Counted from the first letter of the stretch, positions 25,446-33,785 are shown. The stretch is 64,000 bases of DNA from JAXDBM01 sp963709485 (GCA_963709485.1 CAVPWE010000003.1:248001-312000), one strand, 5' to 3'. Translations and numbers: made by a program. The notes: generated by a model from the sequence alone, not told the origin.

Positions 25446-26315
25446 TTATTCAATCGGCTTTTCGATGCTCACGAAGATCTTGCCGTTTTTGAAGACACTG
25501 ACATTTCCCGTCGATTCCGACAGCACGATGGCGATCGACCGGGTGATCCCGGTAATGCCGGCGGCGGCAATGTGCCGGCTTCCCAGGCCCTGCGGGAAAT
25601 CCTTGCCGTCCAGCGCCGCATTCAGGTGGCGCCCGGCCGTAACGATGGCGCCGTTGTCCTTGATGATGAAGGACCCGTCAATGGCAGAGAACTCCTTGAT
25701 GGTTTCCTTCAGCTCGGGGTTCAAAATGTTGCGCTGCTCTTCGGTGTATCCCATGAAAGGATTGATGATCATCTGCCGGGAGAGCTGCATGACCTTCTCA
25801 TGATCCCCCAGAACGAAAATCGTTCCCACCTTTCTCCCTTCCCGGCCCTGGGCGGCAAGCTCGATGGCCAGATTCAGGACGGCGCCGAAGACTTCGGGAT
25901 AGATTCCTTCAGTCATGCCGCTGATGTTGCCGGAAACCAGGATTTCGAATTCCTTTCCCACATCGATGACGAAAATGCTGTCCACGTAGCCGAACTTGGG
26001 TATGCCGCTCAGACAGACCAGCTTGTCTCCCTGATTGAAAAGACCCATGGCAATCCCCTTGGTGATCGCGATCTTGACCTGTCCGACACGGGTCAAATTC
26101 ACGTTCGGAACCTGGATCAGGGTGCCGCATCCTTTCATCTTCTCGCTGATTTCCTCATTTCCCTTGGTGATGACAATCACGTTGTAGCAGACCTTCGGGT
26201 CTTCGTCGATCTGAAGGTCCGCGGCGGCGTCCGCGTACAGAAGCAGAGCCCTGGCCCCGATTTCAGTGGCAATCCGACAGGCATGATCCAGCAGAATTCT
26301 ATTCATGGAACTCAT
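25446..26315 (-). CDS. diadenylate cyclase, DacZ/CdaZ type
   Basis: 289 residues from ATG 26315, chosen for its GGAGGT 7 bases upstream; the longer frame to 26378 would begin upstream of the likely transcript start. The N-terminal half (about 1-115) is a pyruvate-kinase-C-like domain. The C-terminal half is a DisA_N diadenylate cyclase domain with DGSFIIKDNG (usually DGA) and GSRHIAAAGIT (the RHR/RHT motif). It should make cyclic di-AMP from two ATP. The same two-domain plan is known from archaeal DacZ and from Myxococcota. It is the first gene of the operon with clpB, htpX, DUF1844 and ispE, and is divergent from rpoH. Ser for Ala in DGA is mild, so activity is expected. Confidence 0.85.
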   Translation of the reverse strand: MSSMNRILLDHACRIATEIGARALLLYADAAADLQIDEDPKVCYNVIVITKGNEEISEKMKGCGTLIQVPNVNLTRVGQVKIAITKGIAMGLFNQGDKLVCLSGIPKFGYVDSIFVIDVGKEFEILVSGNISGMTEGIYPEVFGAVLNLAIELAAQGREGRKVGTIFVLGDHEKVMQLSRQMIINPFMGYTEEQRNILNPELKETIKEFSAIDGSFIIKDNGAIVTAGRHLNAALDGKDFPQGLGSRHIAAAGITGITRSIAIVLSESTGNVSVFKNGKIFVSIEKPIE

Positions 26316-26349
26316 TTTGCAACCTCCGCAAACGGCACAGTTTTCCCGT

Positions 26350-26378
26350 AAAATAACCATAGACGGCAGGGATGTCAA
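26350..26378 (-). promoter_or_regulatory. sigma-70 promoter for the diadenylate cyclase-clpB operon
   Basis: On the minus strand TTGACA (26378-26373), 17 bases, TATTTT (26355-26350), giving a start near 26343 and a leader of about 28 bases. No separate heat-shock promoter is obvious directly before clpB. Confidence 0.55.
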
Positions 26379-26454
26379 GAAAGCGCATTATTTGTAAAAT
26401 CATATTTTTAAGCTCATGTGAACGGTGGCTTCATCATCGTCTTCATAATAGTCC

Positions 26455-26482
26455 TTGACTGTTAAAATTGAATCATTATAAC
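26455..26482 (+). promoter_or_regulatory. sigma-70 promoter for rpoH
   Basis: TTGACT, 16 bases, TATAAC. Transcription would begin near 26489, which excludes the upstream TTG at 26468 as the rpoH start and supports ATG 26510. Confidence 0.6.
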
Positions 26483-26509
26483 AAGCGAGACCTTGAAGGC
26501 GCCGAGAAA

Positions 26510-27385
26510 ATGGAGGCAAAGGCATTGGAATTACCTGCCGTAACCGGCACCCTGGACATCTATATTGCCGAGATCAACCGGTACCCCCTCCTGACTGCGG
26601 AAGAGGAGTTCAAGCTCGCGGTCCAGCTCAAGAAGAACAACGACATGGCGGCGGCGGAAAAACTGGTGGTCTCGAATCTGCGGTTTGTCGTCAAGATTGC
26701 CCATGAATATCGCAACTACGGCATCAAGCTGGCCGATTTGATTCAGGAGGGCAATATCGGCCTCATGCATGCCGTCAAGAAGTTCGATCCTTACAAGGGG
26801 TATCGCCTGATTTCCTATGCCGTCTGGTGGATCCGGGCGTACATGCAGAATTACATCATCAAATCCTGGAGCCTGGTGAAAATCGGGACGACCCAGGCCC
26901 AGCGCAAGCTGTTTTTCAAACTCTCCCAGGCCAAGAAACGTCTGGAAAACCTGTCCCAAAAGAACCCCGAGTTCAGCGAAATTGCCGATTCCCTGGGAGT
27001 CAAGGAGGTCGAAATCGAAGAGATGGACCTGCGCTTGAGCCACCGGGACCTCTCGCTGGATGCCTATGTCAGCGAGGACGGCGAAAGCGCCCATATGGAT
27101 TACCTGACTTACGAAGGTGAAGACCAGGAGACGTCTCTCATCAAGGAGGAGGAGATGTCGCTGGTGAAACGGAACATCGCGGGGGCGCTGGCGAAGCTCA
27201 ACGAAAAGGAAAAATATATCATCAAGCACCGGGTGATGGCCGATCATCCCGAAACGCTGCAGGAAATCGGAGATCGCTATCACATTACCCGGGAGCGGGC
27301 AAGACAGATTGAAAAACAGGCCCTGAGGAAAATGCGTCTTGCGATTCCCTACCTCGGAAAAGGTCCCGAATTAATCGAGCATTAA
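26510..27385 (+). CDS. rpoH: heat-shock sigma factor (RpoH/sigma-32 type)
   Basis: 291 residues from ATG 26510, downstream of the mapped promoter. Sigma-70 region 1.2 (DIYIAEINRYPLLTAEEE), region 2 (VVSNLRFVVKIAHEY, DLIQEGNIGLMHAVKKFDPYKGYRLISYAVWWIRAYMQ), the RpoH-box area QRKLFFKLSQAKKRL and region 4 (LQEIGDRYHITRERARQIEKQAL) are all present. It directs transcription of chaperone and protease genes. Placed back to back with the operon that holds clpB and htpX, two typical targets. The stop overlaps the convergent dnaB stop by 4 bases. Confidence 0.95.
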   Translation: MEAKALELPAVTGTLDIYIAEINRYPLLTAEEEFKLAVQLKKNNDMAAAEKLVVSNLRFVVKIAHEYRNYGIKLADLIQEGNIGLMHAVKKFDPYKGYRLISYAVWWIRAYMQNYIIKSWSLVKIGTTQAQRKLFFKLSQAKKRLENLSQKNPEFSEIADSLGVKEVEIEEMDLRLSHRDLSLDAYVSEDGESAHMDYLTYEGEDQETSLIKEEEMSLVKRNIAGALAKLNEKEKYIIKHRVMADHPETLQEIGDRYHITRERARQIEKQALRKMRLAIPYLGKGPELIEH

Positions 27386-28737
27386 TGCGTGTCCTCGGCG
27401 CGCGCCAGATTTTCAAAGCAGGTGAACTTTTCGAGGAAGGCCAGTTTAACTGTTCCGGTGGGGCCGTTGCGCTGTTTCCCGATGATCACCTCCGCGATCC
27501 CCTTTTCGGGATTGTCTTCCGACTTGTTGTAGACTTCATCCCGGTAGATAAAAGCGATCACGTCTGCATCCTGTTCGATGGCGCCGGATTCCCGTAAATC
27601 GGCCATCTGGGGGCGCCGGTTGGTTCGGTCTTCGACTTTGCGGTTAAGCTGCGACAGTGCGATGATGGGGACACTGAGCTCCTTGGCGAGGGCCTTCAGG
27701 GATCGGCTGATCTCCGATATTTCCTGCTCCCGTGAATCTTTGAAGGAACCGCTGCGCATGAGCTGGAGGTAGTCCAGAATGATCAGTCCCAGGTCGGATT
27801 CGGCCTTCAACCGTCTCGCCTTGGCCTTCATCTCCAGGACGGTAATGGCCGGCGTGTCGTCAATGAACAGCGGCGCTTCGGACAGCCGGCCGGCCGCCGT
27901 GGTCAGTTTCGGCCAGTCCGTTTCCCCCAGAAAGCCCTTCCGGAGACGCTGGGAGTCGACCCGGGCCTCCGAGGAAAGCATGCGCAGGGCCAACTGTTCT
28001 TTCGACATTTCCAGGGAAAAGATCGCTACGGGAATGCCGGTTTCCGTCGCCGCGCTCTGGGCAATATTCAATGCAAATGCGGTCTTCCCCATGCTGGGGC
28101 GGCCGGCAACGATAATCAGGTCCGATTTCTGCAATCCCGAAGTCAGGTCGTCAATTTTTTCAAAACCCGTGGGCACGCCGGTAATCAGTTCCTTGCGTTC
28201 ATAGAGCTTTTCGATGGTTTTGAAGCTGTCCTTGATGATACTTTTAATGGGATAGAAAGCAGGCCTGATTTTGTTTTCCGATATTTCGAAAATGGCGTGC
28301 TCCGCTTTATCCAGAACATCGTCGACCTCCGCCCCTGTATCGTAGCTGTTGGTCAAGATTTCCGTGGCGGTGCCGATGAGGTGCCGCAGAATGGCCTTTT
28401 CCTTGACGATTTTCGAATAATAAGCAATATTTGCCGCGGAGGGGACATTGTCGACCAGTGAGGCAAGGTAGGCCGCGCCCCCCACATTGTCCAGATGTTT
28501 CTGGTCCTTCAAGATGCTGCTGAGCGTGATGAGGTCGCACGGTTCGTTGCGGTCCGAGAGCGCCACAATGGCGGCAAAGATCTTCCGGTGGGCTTCGCTG
28601 TAGAAATCCTTGTGCGTCAGAATCTCCAGGACGCTGTTCAACGACTGGTTGTCCAGAAGGATGCCGCCCAGGATGGACTGTTCCGCCTCCAGGTTCTGGG
28701 GTGGGAGACGGTGCAGCGATGTGTCGATGTCTTTCAT
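27382..28737 (-). CDS. dnaB: replicative DNA helicase
   Basis: 451 residues. N-terminal DnaB domain (about 10-115, PPQNLEAEQSILGGILLDN), linker, and RecA-like helicase domain with Walker A GRPSMGKTA (about 210), Walker B LIILDYLQLM (about 320) and the downstream ALSQLNRKVEDR block. It unwinds DNA ahead of the fork as a hexamer. It is last in the rpsF-rpsR-DUF2232-rplI-dnaB run, a common bacterial gene order, 21 bases after rplI. Confidence 0.97.
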   Translation of the reverse strand: MKDIDTSLHRLPPQNLEAEQSILGGILLDNQSLNSVLEILTHKDFYSEAHRKIFAAIVALSDRNEPCDLITLSSILKDQKHLDNVGGAAYLASLVDNVPSAANIAYYSKIVKEKAILRHLIGTATEILTNSYDTGAEVDDVLDKAEHAIFEISENKIRPAFYPIKSIIKDSFKTIEKLYERKELITGVPTGFEKIDDLTSGLQKSDLIIVAGRPSMGKTAFALNIAQSAATETGIPVAIFSLEMSKEQLALRMLSSEARVDSQRLRKGFLGETDWPKLTTAAGRLSEAPLFIDDTPAITVLEMKAKARRLKAESDLGLIILDYLQLMRSGSFKDSREQEISEISRSLKALAKELSVPIIALSQLNRKVEDRTNRRPQMADLRESGAIEQDADVIAFIYRDEVYNKSEDNPEKGIAEVIIGKQRNGPTGTVKLAFLEKFTCFENLARAEDTH

Positions 28738-28758
28738 GACAGGTCAGACGGGGCTTCT

Positions 28759-29205
28759 TCAGGATTCGGCCACGACCACCACTTTGATTTCGGCGGCAAC
28801 GCCCGCATGCAGCCTGATTTTCACCGGGAACTCACCGAGGGATCGGATCGGCTCAGCCAGGATGAGCCCTTTCCGATCCACTTCGAGGTTCTGTTCCCGC
28901 AGGGCATCCTGAATGTCCTTTGTCGTGATCGATCCGAACAATTTGTCCTGTTCGCCGACCAGCCTGGCGATCGTGCAGGTGACACCGGAGAATTTTTCCG
29001 CCAGCGCCTCGGCGTCCTTTCTGGCCTTTTCGGTTTTCTGGAGGATATTTTTCCGCTCGTGCTCCATGACCTTGAGGTTCTTTACGTTCGCTTCGATGGC
29101 CAGCCCCTTCGGGATCAGGTAGTTCCTTGCATAGCCATCGGAGACCTTGACGGTATCGCCCGCCTTTCCAAGCGCATCCACACTATCCTTCAATATAATC
29201 TTCAT
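28759..29205 (-). CDS. rplI: 50S ribosomal protein L9
   Basis: 148 residues from ATG 29205, chosen for AAGGAGG 6 bases upstream over the ATG at 29226. N-terminal rRNA-binding domain MKIILKDSVDALGKAGDTVKVSDGYARNYLIPKG-type sequence (residues 1-47), a long connecting helix, and the C-terminal domain (about 80-148) with VGEQDKLFGSIT. Confidence 0.97.
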   Translation of the reverse strand: MKIILKDSVDALGKAGDTVKVSDGYARNYLIPKGLAIEANVKNLKVMEHERKNILQKTEKARKDAEALAEKFSGVTCTIARLVGEQDKLFGSITTKDIQDALREQNLEVDRKGLILAEPIRSLGEFPVKIRLHAGVAAEIKVVVVAES

Positions 29206-29246
29206 CGTTGTCCTCCTTATCGGCAAGTCGTCATCGCTTTAATCAT

Positions 29247-30293
29247 TCACACACCCGGGTCCGCAGCCGGCCTGATGAATTTTCGAAAGTCCGCCCACAA
29301 ATCAAAGAGTCCCAGGGCCACAACAATCAGCAGGAGATATTGCTGAACCAGGATCAGAAAGTACAGCATCATCCTGAAGACGAGAGGGACCTTTTTCACT
29401 TTAAAAAAGAAACCGATGATGGAAATCCCCTCCGCAAGGTAGATGAACAGACAGATAATCAGGATATTCAGCCCGATGAATTTGGCAATGTCCTGCGGAA
29501 GGAGCAGGGTCCCGCCGGCTGCAATAAGCAGCCAGATGATTTTTTCCGGGGCTTTCCAGTGGGTCAGGTCGCCGAAGTCGGGATAATGCAACCCGTGTTT
29601 TCGAAAGAACGGCCGGGCTGTCAGGATATTCAGCCACAGGCAGATCCCCGTGCTCGCCGTCATGATCGCGGGAAATGTCCAGGTCAGAAACCGGGTAATC
29701 TGCGGCGCGTTGTCGCGGATCAGGTTGATCTGGTCCGAGGAAATATCCAGTTCCCCGTAAATCCGGATGTTTTCCTGAATGCTGTTATGAATGTAGGTGT
29801 TGATAAACTGCCATGGGGGTTGTCCCGACTGAAAGCTGTGAAAAGTGAGAAAACCGGCTCCGGCTGCCATCAGAAAAAGCAGCGGGATGGCGACGGTTTT
29901 CTCGATCGACCATTCCTGCTTCAGTGCCTCCGACAGGAACACCCCGGTCAAACCGATCAGAAAGAACATCGGGAAAATCTTCTCCGGGCTCATCAGACCG
30001 AGCAGAGAGATCACCAGCCATAATGAAAGCCCGACAGCGGTAATCCCGACGACCCTGCCGAGTTTCGTGTAATAAAAAAGAATCGGCAGGGGCGAAAGAA
30101 CAATGACGACGGAACCGACCAGCGGAATCAGTGCGACGGAAAGCAGCGTCAGCGAGGATATGGCAATGCCCCGCAGAAAATGGCGATTCAAGAGTCGCAC
30201 CCATGCGTTTTTCAAGGCCTGACCCGCCGCTGAGAATGCCTGTTTCAGTGTCCTTGATCGATCAAGAGATTCAAAGCCATCAATTGTCGGCAA
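29247..30293 (-). CDS. DUF2232 (YybS-like) membrane protein
   Basis: About 348 residues with eight or so membrane helices (VVIVLSPLPILFYY, LWLVISLLGLM, FLIGLTGVFL, LLIVVALGLF and others). It matches the DUF2232/YybS family that sits between rpsR and rplI in many bacteria; function is unknown. The frame stays open back through rpsR to 30413 but has no ATG in the plausible region. The TTG at 30293 overlapping the rpsR tail is given here and the true start may be GTG 30200. Neither has a clear ribosome-binding site, so translation is probably coupled to rpsR. Confidence 0.75.
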   Translation of the reverse strand: MPTIDGFESLDRSRTLKQAFSAAGQALKNAWVRLLNRHFLRGIAISSLTLLSVALIPLVGSVVIVLSPLPILFYYTKLGRVVGITAVGLSLWLVISLLGLMSPEKIFPMFFLIGLTGVFLSEALKQEWSIEKTVAIPLLFLMAAGAGFLTFHSFQSGQPPWQFINTYIHNSIQENIRIYGELDISSDQINLIRDNAPQITRFLTWTFPAIMTASTGICLWLNILTARPFFRKHGLHYPDFGDLTHWKAPEKIIWLLIAAGGTLLLPQDIAKFIGLNILIICLFIYLAEGISIIGFFFKVKKVPLVFRMMLYFLILVQQYLLLIVVALGLFDLWADFRKFIRPAADPGV

Positions 30294-30552
30294 CGACAAA
30301 AGGCAGCAAAGCAATGGTCCGTGCCCTCTTGATCGCCAGCGACAGTTCTCTCTGGTGAATGGCGCAGTTGCCCGTGATTCTCCTTGGCGTGATTTTCCCG
30401 CGCTCCGTGACAAAATCCCTCAAAGTTTGCGTGTTCTTATAATCGATCTTGATCGTCGAGTCCGTGCAGAATCTGCAGAATTTTCTTCTGTGAAAAAACT
30501 TTTTCTGCGGTCTCGGCGGTCTCTGGCTGTGACTTCTCGGTGCGTCGGCCAT
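30280..30552 (-). CDS. rpsR: 30S ribosomal protein S18
   Basis: 90 residues, basic N-terminus and the S18 core (KKFFHRRKFCRFC, IDYKNTQTLRDFVTERGKITPRRITGNC, RELSLAIKRARTIALLPFV). A CxxC pair (FCRFC) plus a further Cys in ITGNC suggests the zinc-binding form. The start overlaps the rpsF stop by one base (TAATG). Confidence 0.97.
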   Translation of the reverse strand: MADAPRSHSQRPPRPQKKFFHRRKFCRFCTDSTIKIDYKNTQTLRDFVTERGKITPRRITGNCAIHQRELSLAIKRARTIALLPFVVADN

Positions 30553-30971
30553 TACTGTTCGCCTCCTCCCTTGACCTCTTCTGCTTTGACGATTTCCAGC
30601 GGGGCTTCCTTGGCTCCGCCGTCAGCCGTCGCCGGGGGCGCCGCAGCTGCGGCGATCTCTTTCTCGATTTCCGCGAGATCCACCTGGTCAGCCTTCTTGA
30701 CGGTCATGAATTTCAGAATCTTGTCGTCGATCTTGAAATTTCTTTCCAATTCCGTGATCGCGGCGTGTTCGGATACCAGATCCATCAGAACATAAAATCC
30801 CCGGATCTGCTTCTTGATCTCATAAGCCAGTTTCCTTTTTCCCCATTTCTCGACCTTGACGACCATCCCCTTGTTTTTGACAATAAGGGAACGGTAGCGA
30901 TCGATCAGGGCATTGGTTTCGTCTTCGGGTAGATCGGCGGGGACAATGAAGATGGTTTCGTATCTTCTCAA
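30552..30971 (-). CDS. rpsF: 30S ribosomal protein S6
   Basis: 139 residues from a TTG at 30971 with GAGGAGG five bases upstream; homologues begin exactly at this (M)RRYETIFI segment, so the longer frame to 31028 is rejected. S6 core (RRYETIFIVPADLPEDE, WGKRKLAYEIKKQIRGFYVLMDL) followed by an Ala/Glu-rich C-terminal tail of about 40 residues. It binds S18 on the platform of the 30S subunit. The TTG start is unusual for a ribosomal protein and may lower yield or allow control. Confidence 0.95.
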   Translation of the reverse strand: MRRYETIFIVPADLPEDETNALIDRYRSLIVKNKGMVVKVEKWGKRKLAYEIKKQIRGFYVLMDLVSEHAAITELERNFKIDDKILKFMTVKKADQVDLAEIEKEIAAAAAPPATADGGAKEAPLEIVKAEEVKGGGEQ

Positions 30972-31182
30972 ATTTTCCTCCTCTCGGCTCAAAAGTCCGG
31001 ATCGGGTGTCCGGACAAGGAGTCCTCATGAATTTATGAAACGGACTCGGTCTCTATACCATAATTTTTCAGAAATCAAGATTTTTTAGTTGGCCATGACA
31101 TCGTCGATCCGGGATTTTCGTCAAAGGAGCAGATCACCAACAATGTTTGAAAAAATCGTGCGAGCACCCCATCAAGGGGGAT

Positions 31183-31200
31183 TGTCGGAATTCTTTACAA
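31183..31200 (+). repeat. operator-like repeat, copy 1
   Basis: An 18-base sequence (TGTCGGAATTCTTTACAA) with a TGT...ACA dyad around AATT. It is identical to copy 2, 89 bases downstream. The stretch 30972-31504 has no gene; it holds these repeats, the sigma-54-like promoter and, on the left, the rpsF promoter region. Confidence 0.6.
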
Positions 31201-31271
31201 ATCAGGAAAACAGTAACTTTTTGTAATTCTTGAAAAATGATCGAAAAACATCTTTTTTCACCGGCCAGGGG

Positions 31272-31289
31272 TGTCGGAATTCTTTACAA
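31272..31289 (+). repeat. operator-like repeat, copy 2
   Basis: Exact second copy of the 18-base sequence at 31183. Its centre is 72 bases upstream of the -24 element at 31351, the first copy 161 bases upstream: normal spacing for binding sites of a sigma-54 activator. Confidence 0.6.
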
Positions 31290-31350
31290 TTTCATCCAAA
31301 CAGAAAGAGCCTGAAATACATGATTGAGGAATATCAATAGCTTATGAAAT

Positions 31351-31365
31351 TGGAATATGAATTGC
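31351..31365 (+). promoter_or_regulatory. candidate sigma-54 promoter for the GGDEF gene
   Basis: TGGAAT, 5 bases, TTGC. GG and GC are correctly spaced, but A replaces C at the fourth position of the -24 box. The leader to the start at 31505 would be about 128 bases. Confidence 0.4.
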
Positions 31366-31504
31366 ATAACAATGATCGCAGCGTCAATGATTTCTTGTTG
31401 GCAGCTTCGCTCCCGATTTCTTGTCGCTGGGGAGCATCGAAAATCCCATTTATTCAAGTACTTGATATCCTGAGTTACAGGGTTGAATAAAGGTGATAAC
31501 CGTT

Positions 31505-32809
31505 ATGCCGGATGAATTCAGCGCGAGCGATATGCAATTGTTCAATGAATTAAAGCAGTTGCTCGATGACAGCGAGGAGCAATTCCGTGAAATCGTCAAT
31601 GCAATCAATGATGGCCTCTTTCAGCTCAATGCGGGGGGGTATTTCGCCTTCGTGAATTCGGTTATTGTGGAGAAAATGGGCATTCCCGAATATAAATTTA
31701 ACCGGTTACACTTCAGGGACCTTGTCGTTTCAGAGGACTATGAACGTGTCCAATCCAATGTCGCAAGCGTATTTAAAGGGGAAAACGTAGCGCCCTTTGA
31801 ATTGCGCTGCAAAACACTGGGTGGAAAAATCTTGACGGTGGAAGTGAACACGAGGCCGATCTGTGAAGCCGGAAGGATTGTCGCTCTGCAGGGAATATCG
31901 CGCGACATCACAGAACGTGCAAAACGGCAGAATGCACTGCGGGAAAATGAGGCACGCTTCCGTGCCCTTTTCGAGCGGGCCGCCGTGGGCGTGGCCCAAC
32001 TGGACAGCAAGAGCGGTCACACCATGCTGATCAATCAACGCTACTGTGACATTGTCGGCTACACGATGGACGAGATGCAGCAGTTATCGCTTCGATCCAT
32101 CACGCATCCGGACGATCTTGCATCTGAAATGGACAACATGAATCTGCTCATGACAGGTCAGATCAGGGAATTTTCCATGGACAAGCGTCATTTGCGCAAG
32201 GATGGCGAACCAGTCTGGGTGAACCTCACGGTTTCGCCCATGTGGGAATCAGGAGAGGATCCCTTCAGCCATATTGCCATTGTCCAAAACATTGACGAGC
32301 GGAAGAGGATGGAGAAGGAGATCCGAATGCTCGCAACCATCGACACATTGACCGGGCTGTACAACAGAAGGGGATTCCTGCCCCTGGCGGAACAACAGCT
32401 GAAAATTTCTGAAAGAACAAAAAAGGGATTGATTCTGATCTTTCTCGATTTGGATAACATGAAAAAGATCAACGACACCTGGGGTCACCTTGAAGGGGAT
32501 AAGGCTTTGGCGGAGGCGGCAATGGTTTTGAACAAGGCGTTCAGAGGGTCCGACATCATTGCACGCATCGGCGGGGACGAGTTTGCCGTTCTTGCCCAGG
32601 AAATGTCAAAGGAATATCAACAGTCATTAATGAATCGACTGCGCCATCATCTGAATGCATATAATGTAAAAAAAGACAGGCCTTACGATCTTTCCATGAG
32701 TTACGGACTTGTCGAATATGATCCGGAACATCCGTGTTCGCTTGAAGATCTGATGTTACAGGCGGATGTAAGGATGTATGATCAAAAAAGAAAAAAAGAA
32801 TTTCATTGA
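31505..32809 (+). CDS. PAS-PAS diguanylate cyclase
   Basis: 434 residues from ATG 31505 (AAAGGTGA about 8 bases upstream). Two PAS sensor domains (about 25-142 and 152-270; each ends in a typical DITER/IDERKRME linker) and a GGDEF domain (about 275-434) with RIGGDEFAVLA intact. An RGSD inhibitory I-site lies exactly five residues before the motif. It should make cyclic di-GMP from GTP and be feedback-inhibited. No membrane segment is present, so it is a cytosolic sensor. It is preceded by the paired operator repeats and a sigma-54-like promoter, so expression is likely regulated by an enhancer-binding protein. Confidence 0.95.
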   Translation: MPDEFSASDMQLFNELKQLLDDSEEQFREIVNAINDGLFQLNAGGYFAFVNSVIVEKMGIPEYKFNRLHFRDLVVSEDYERVQSNVASVFKGENVAPFELRCKTLGGKILTVEVNTRPICEAGRIVALQGISRDITERAKRQNALRENEARFRALFERAAVGVAQLDSKSGHTMLINQRYCDIVGYTMDEMQQLSLRSITHPDDLASEMDNMNLLMTGQIREFSMDKRHLRKDGEPVWVNLTVSPMWESGEDPFSHIAIVQNIDERKRMEKEIRMLATIDTLTGLYNRRGFLPLAEQQLKISERTKKGLILIFLDLDNMKKINDTWGHLEGDKALAEAAMVLNKAFRGSDIIARIGGDEFAVLAQEMSKEYQQSLMNRLRHHLNAYNVKKDRPYDLSMSYGLVEYDPEHPCSLEDLMLQADVRMYDQKRKKEFH

Positions 32810-33012
32810 GTTGCGTTCAGCATACTCTCTGTACCTGTCACTGCCTGAAGGGGAAGGGACCCCTTTTCGCCATTACATTCAACGCCGTTGAAACATCCAT
32901 TCAAGGAATCTCAGCCGGGGCTGGTTTTCCCTCCTGTCCGGTTTTTCGGTTTGTTTCGATATTCCCTTTATAATCAGGCACATGTAAAAATTATGGCCCG
33001 GATGCATGATTC

Positions 33013-33027
33013 TGGCATGCTTTCCGC
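33013..33027 (+). promoter_or_regulatory. candidate sigma-54 promoter
   Basis: TGGCATGC, 3 bases, CCGC. The -24 half is close to ideal; the -12 half keeps GC but lacks TT. Start point would be near 33039, 35 bases before the small membrane protein. The gap 32810-33012 holds nothing else I can name. Confidence 0.35.
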
Positions 33028-33073
33028 ATTAAAGTAAGCCAAACAAAACAAAAAACTCCAAAGGAGACGGATC

Positions 33074-33349
33074 ATGAAAAAGACAATCGGAACGATGGCA
33101 GTGGCGGCAACGGTGGTTCTTCTGACGGCAGGGTTCAGCTTCGCGGAATACGCGGCGGCGGGCCTGGCCAATTTCCCCTATTTCCAGTTGGGCGCCCTGA
33201 TCGTGGGCGGTCTGATCATCATTTCCCTGAAGCACAAGTACGAGAAGATGTACACCGGCGAGACCGTGGGCGCCTTCGCCCTGTACACGGTCCTGATCGC
33301 CCTGTTCACCAACCCCGTAATCGACGCGGTGAAGAACCTGGTCGGTTAA
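33074..33349 (+). CDS. small membrane protein, unknown
   Basis: 91 residues with a perfect AAAGGAG ahead of the ATG. An N-terminal signal-like helix (1-24, ending FSFAEYAAA), then two further helices (about 36-52 and 66-82) joined by a basic loop (LKHKYEKMYTGE). No family is recognised. It is followed 64 bases later by an AtpZ/AtpI-like protein and a terminator, so the two form a unit. Strong codon bias toward G/C-ending codons and an ideal ribosome-binding site suggest high expression. Confidence 0.7.
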   Translation: MKKTIGTMAVAATVVLLTAGFSFAEYAAAGLANFPYFQLGALIVGGLIIISLKHKYEKMYTGETVGAFALYTVLIALFTNPVIDAVKNLVG

Positions 33350-33413
33350 GAGACGGCCAAGCGGATTATGCGACCATACCGATCAGGATTTTGCGGAAAG
33401 GAGGAACGGAGCC

Positions 33414-33650
33414 ATGACGACACAGACGACCCAGCAACCCTACCTTCAGAAGTACGGCCACATCATGACCGTGAGCGCCTGGGGATTCGTGATTGTCTTT
33501 GCCTCGCTTTTGTTCCTCTACCTCGGGCATCTTCTGGACGAATGGCTGGGGACGGCGCCCAATTTCATGTTCGGGCTGTTCTTCCTGGCGATCGTGACCT
33601 CCATCGGGAGGCTCTACCAGGAGGCCTGGAATAAGCGAAAGGACGTTTGA
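33414..33650 (+). CDS. AtpZ/AtpI-like small membrane protein
   Basis: 78 residues with two membrane helices (about 19-38 and 47-66) around GHLLDEWLGTAPNFMF, the layout of AtpZ/F0F1-ATPase-associated proteins (helix, G..LD..LGT.P, helix). These are normally found at the head of ATP synthase operons and are linked to c-ring assembly or Mg2+ entry. No ATP synthase gene is nearby, so here it may serve another membrane complex together with the preceding protein. GGAGG lies upstream of the start. Confidence 0.65.
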   Translation: MTTQTTQQPYLQKYGHIMTVSAWGFVIVFASLLFLYLGHLLDEWLGTAPNFMFGLFFLAIVTSIGRLYQEAWNKRKDV

Positions 33651-33698
33651 GGCCCAAACAAAACAACGGACAGAGGATCTTTTTCATGGTCTGACCGG

Positions 33699-33736
33699 AA
33701 GCCCCTTTCAAGCGATCCTGTCGCGGAAAGGGGCTT
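33699..33736 (+). terminator. intrinsic terminator
   Basis: AAGCCCCTTTC / GAAAGGGGCTT, an 11-bp perfect stem with a 16-base loop, followed by TT and a T-rich stretch. It ends the two-gene membrane protein unit. Confidence 0.8.
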
Positions 33737-33785
33737 TTGAGTTTATGGTATAACTCGGGCGGTCCAGTTATAGAAAGGAGTCTTA

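Noticed and set aside
23736..26351. 871-residue rightward ORF across clpB and the diadenylate cyclase
   Set aside because: It is the mirror frame of two certain genes with no domain or ribosome-binding site of its own.
26468..26509. TTG at 26468 as the rpoH start
   Set aside because: It falls between the -35 and -10 boxes of the likely rpoH promoter, so it would not be in the mRNA.
31183..31289. The two 18-base repeats as insertion-sequence ends or a CRISPR remnant
   Set aside because: They are in direct orientation, only two, with no transposase, no target duplication and a spacer that is not of regular length; no CRISPR array or cas gene is present in the window.
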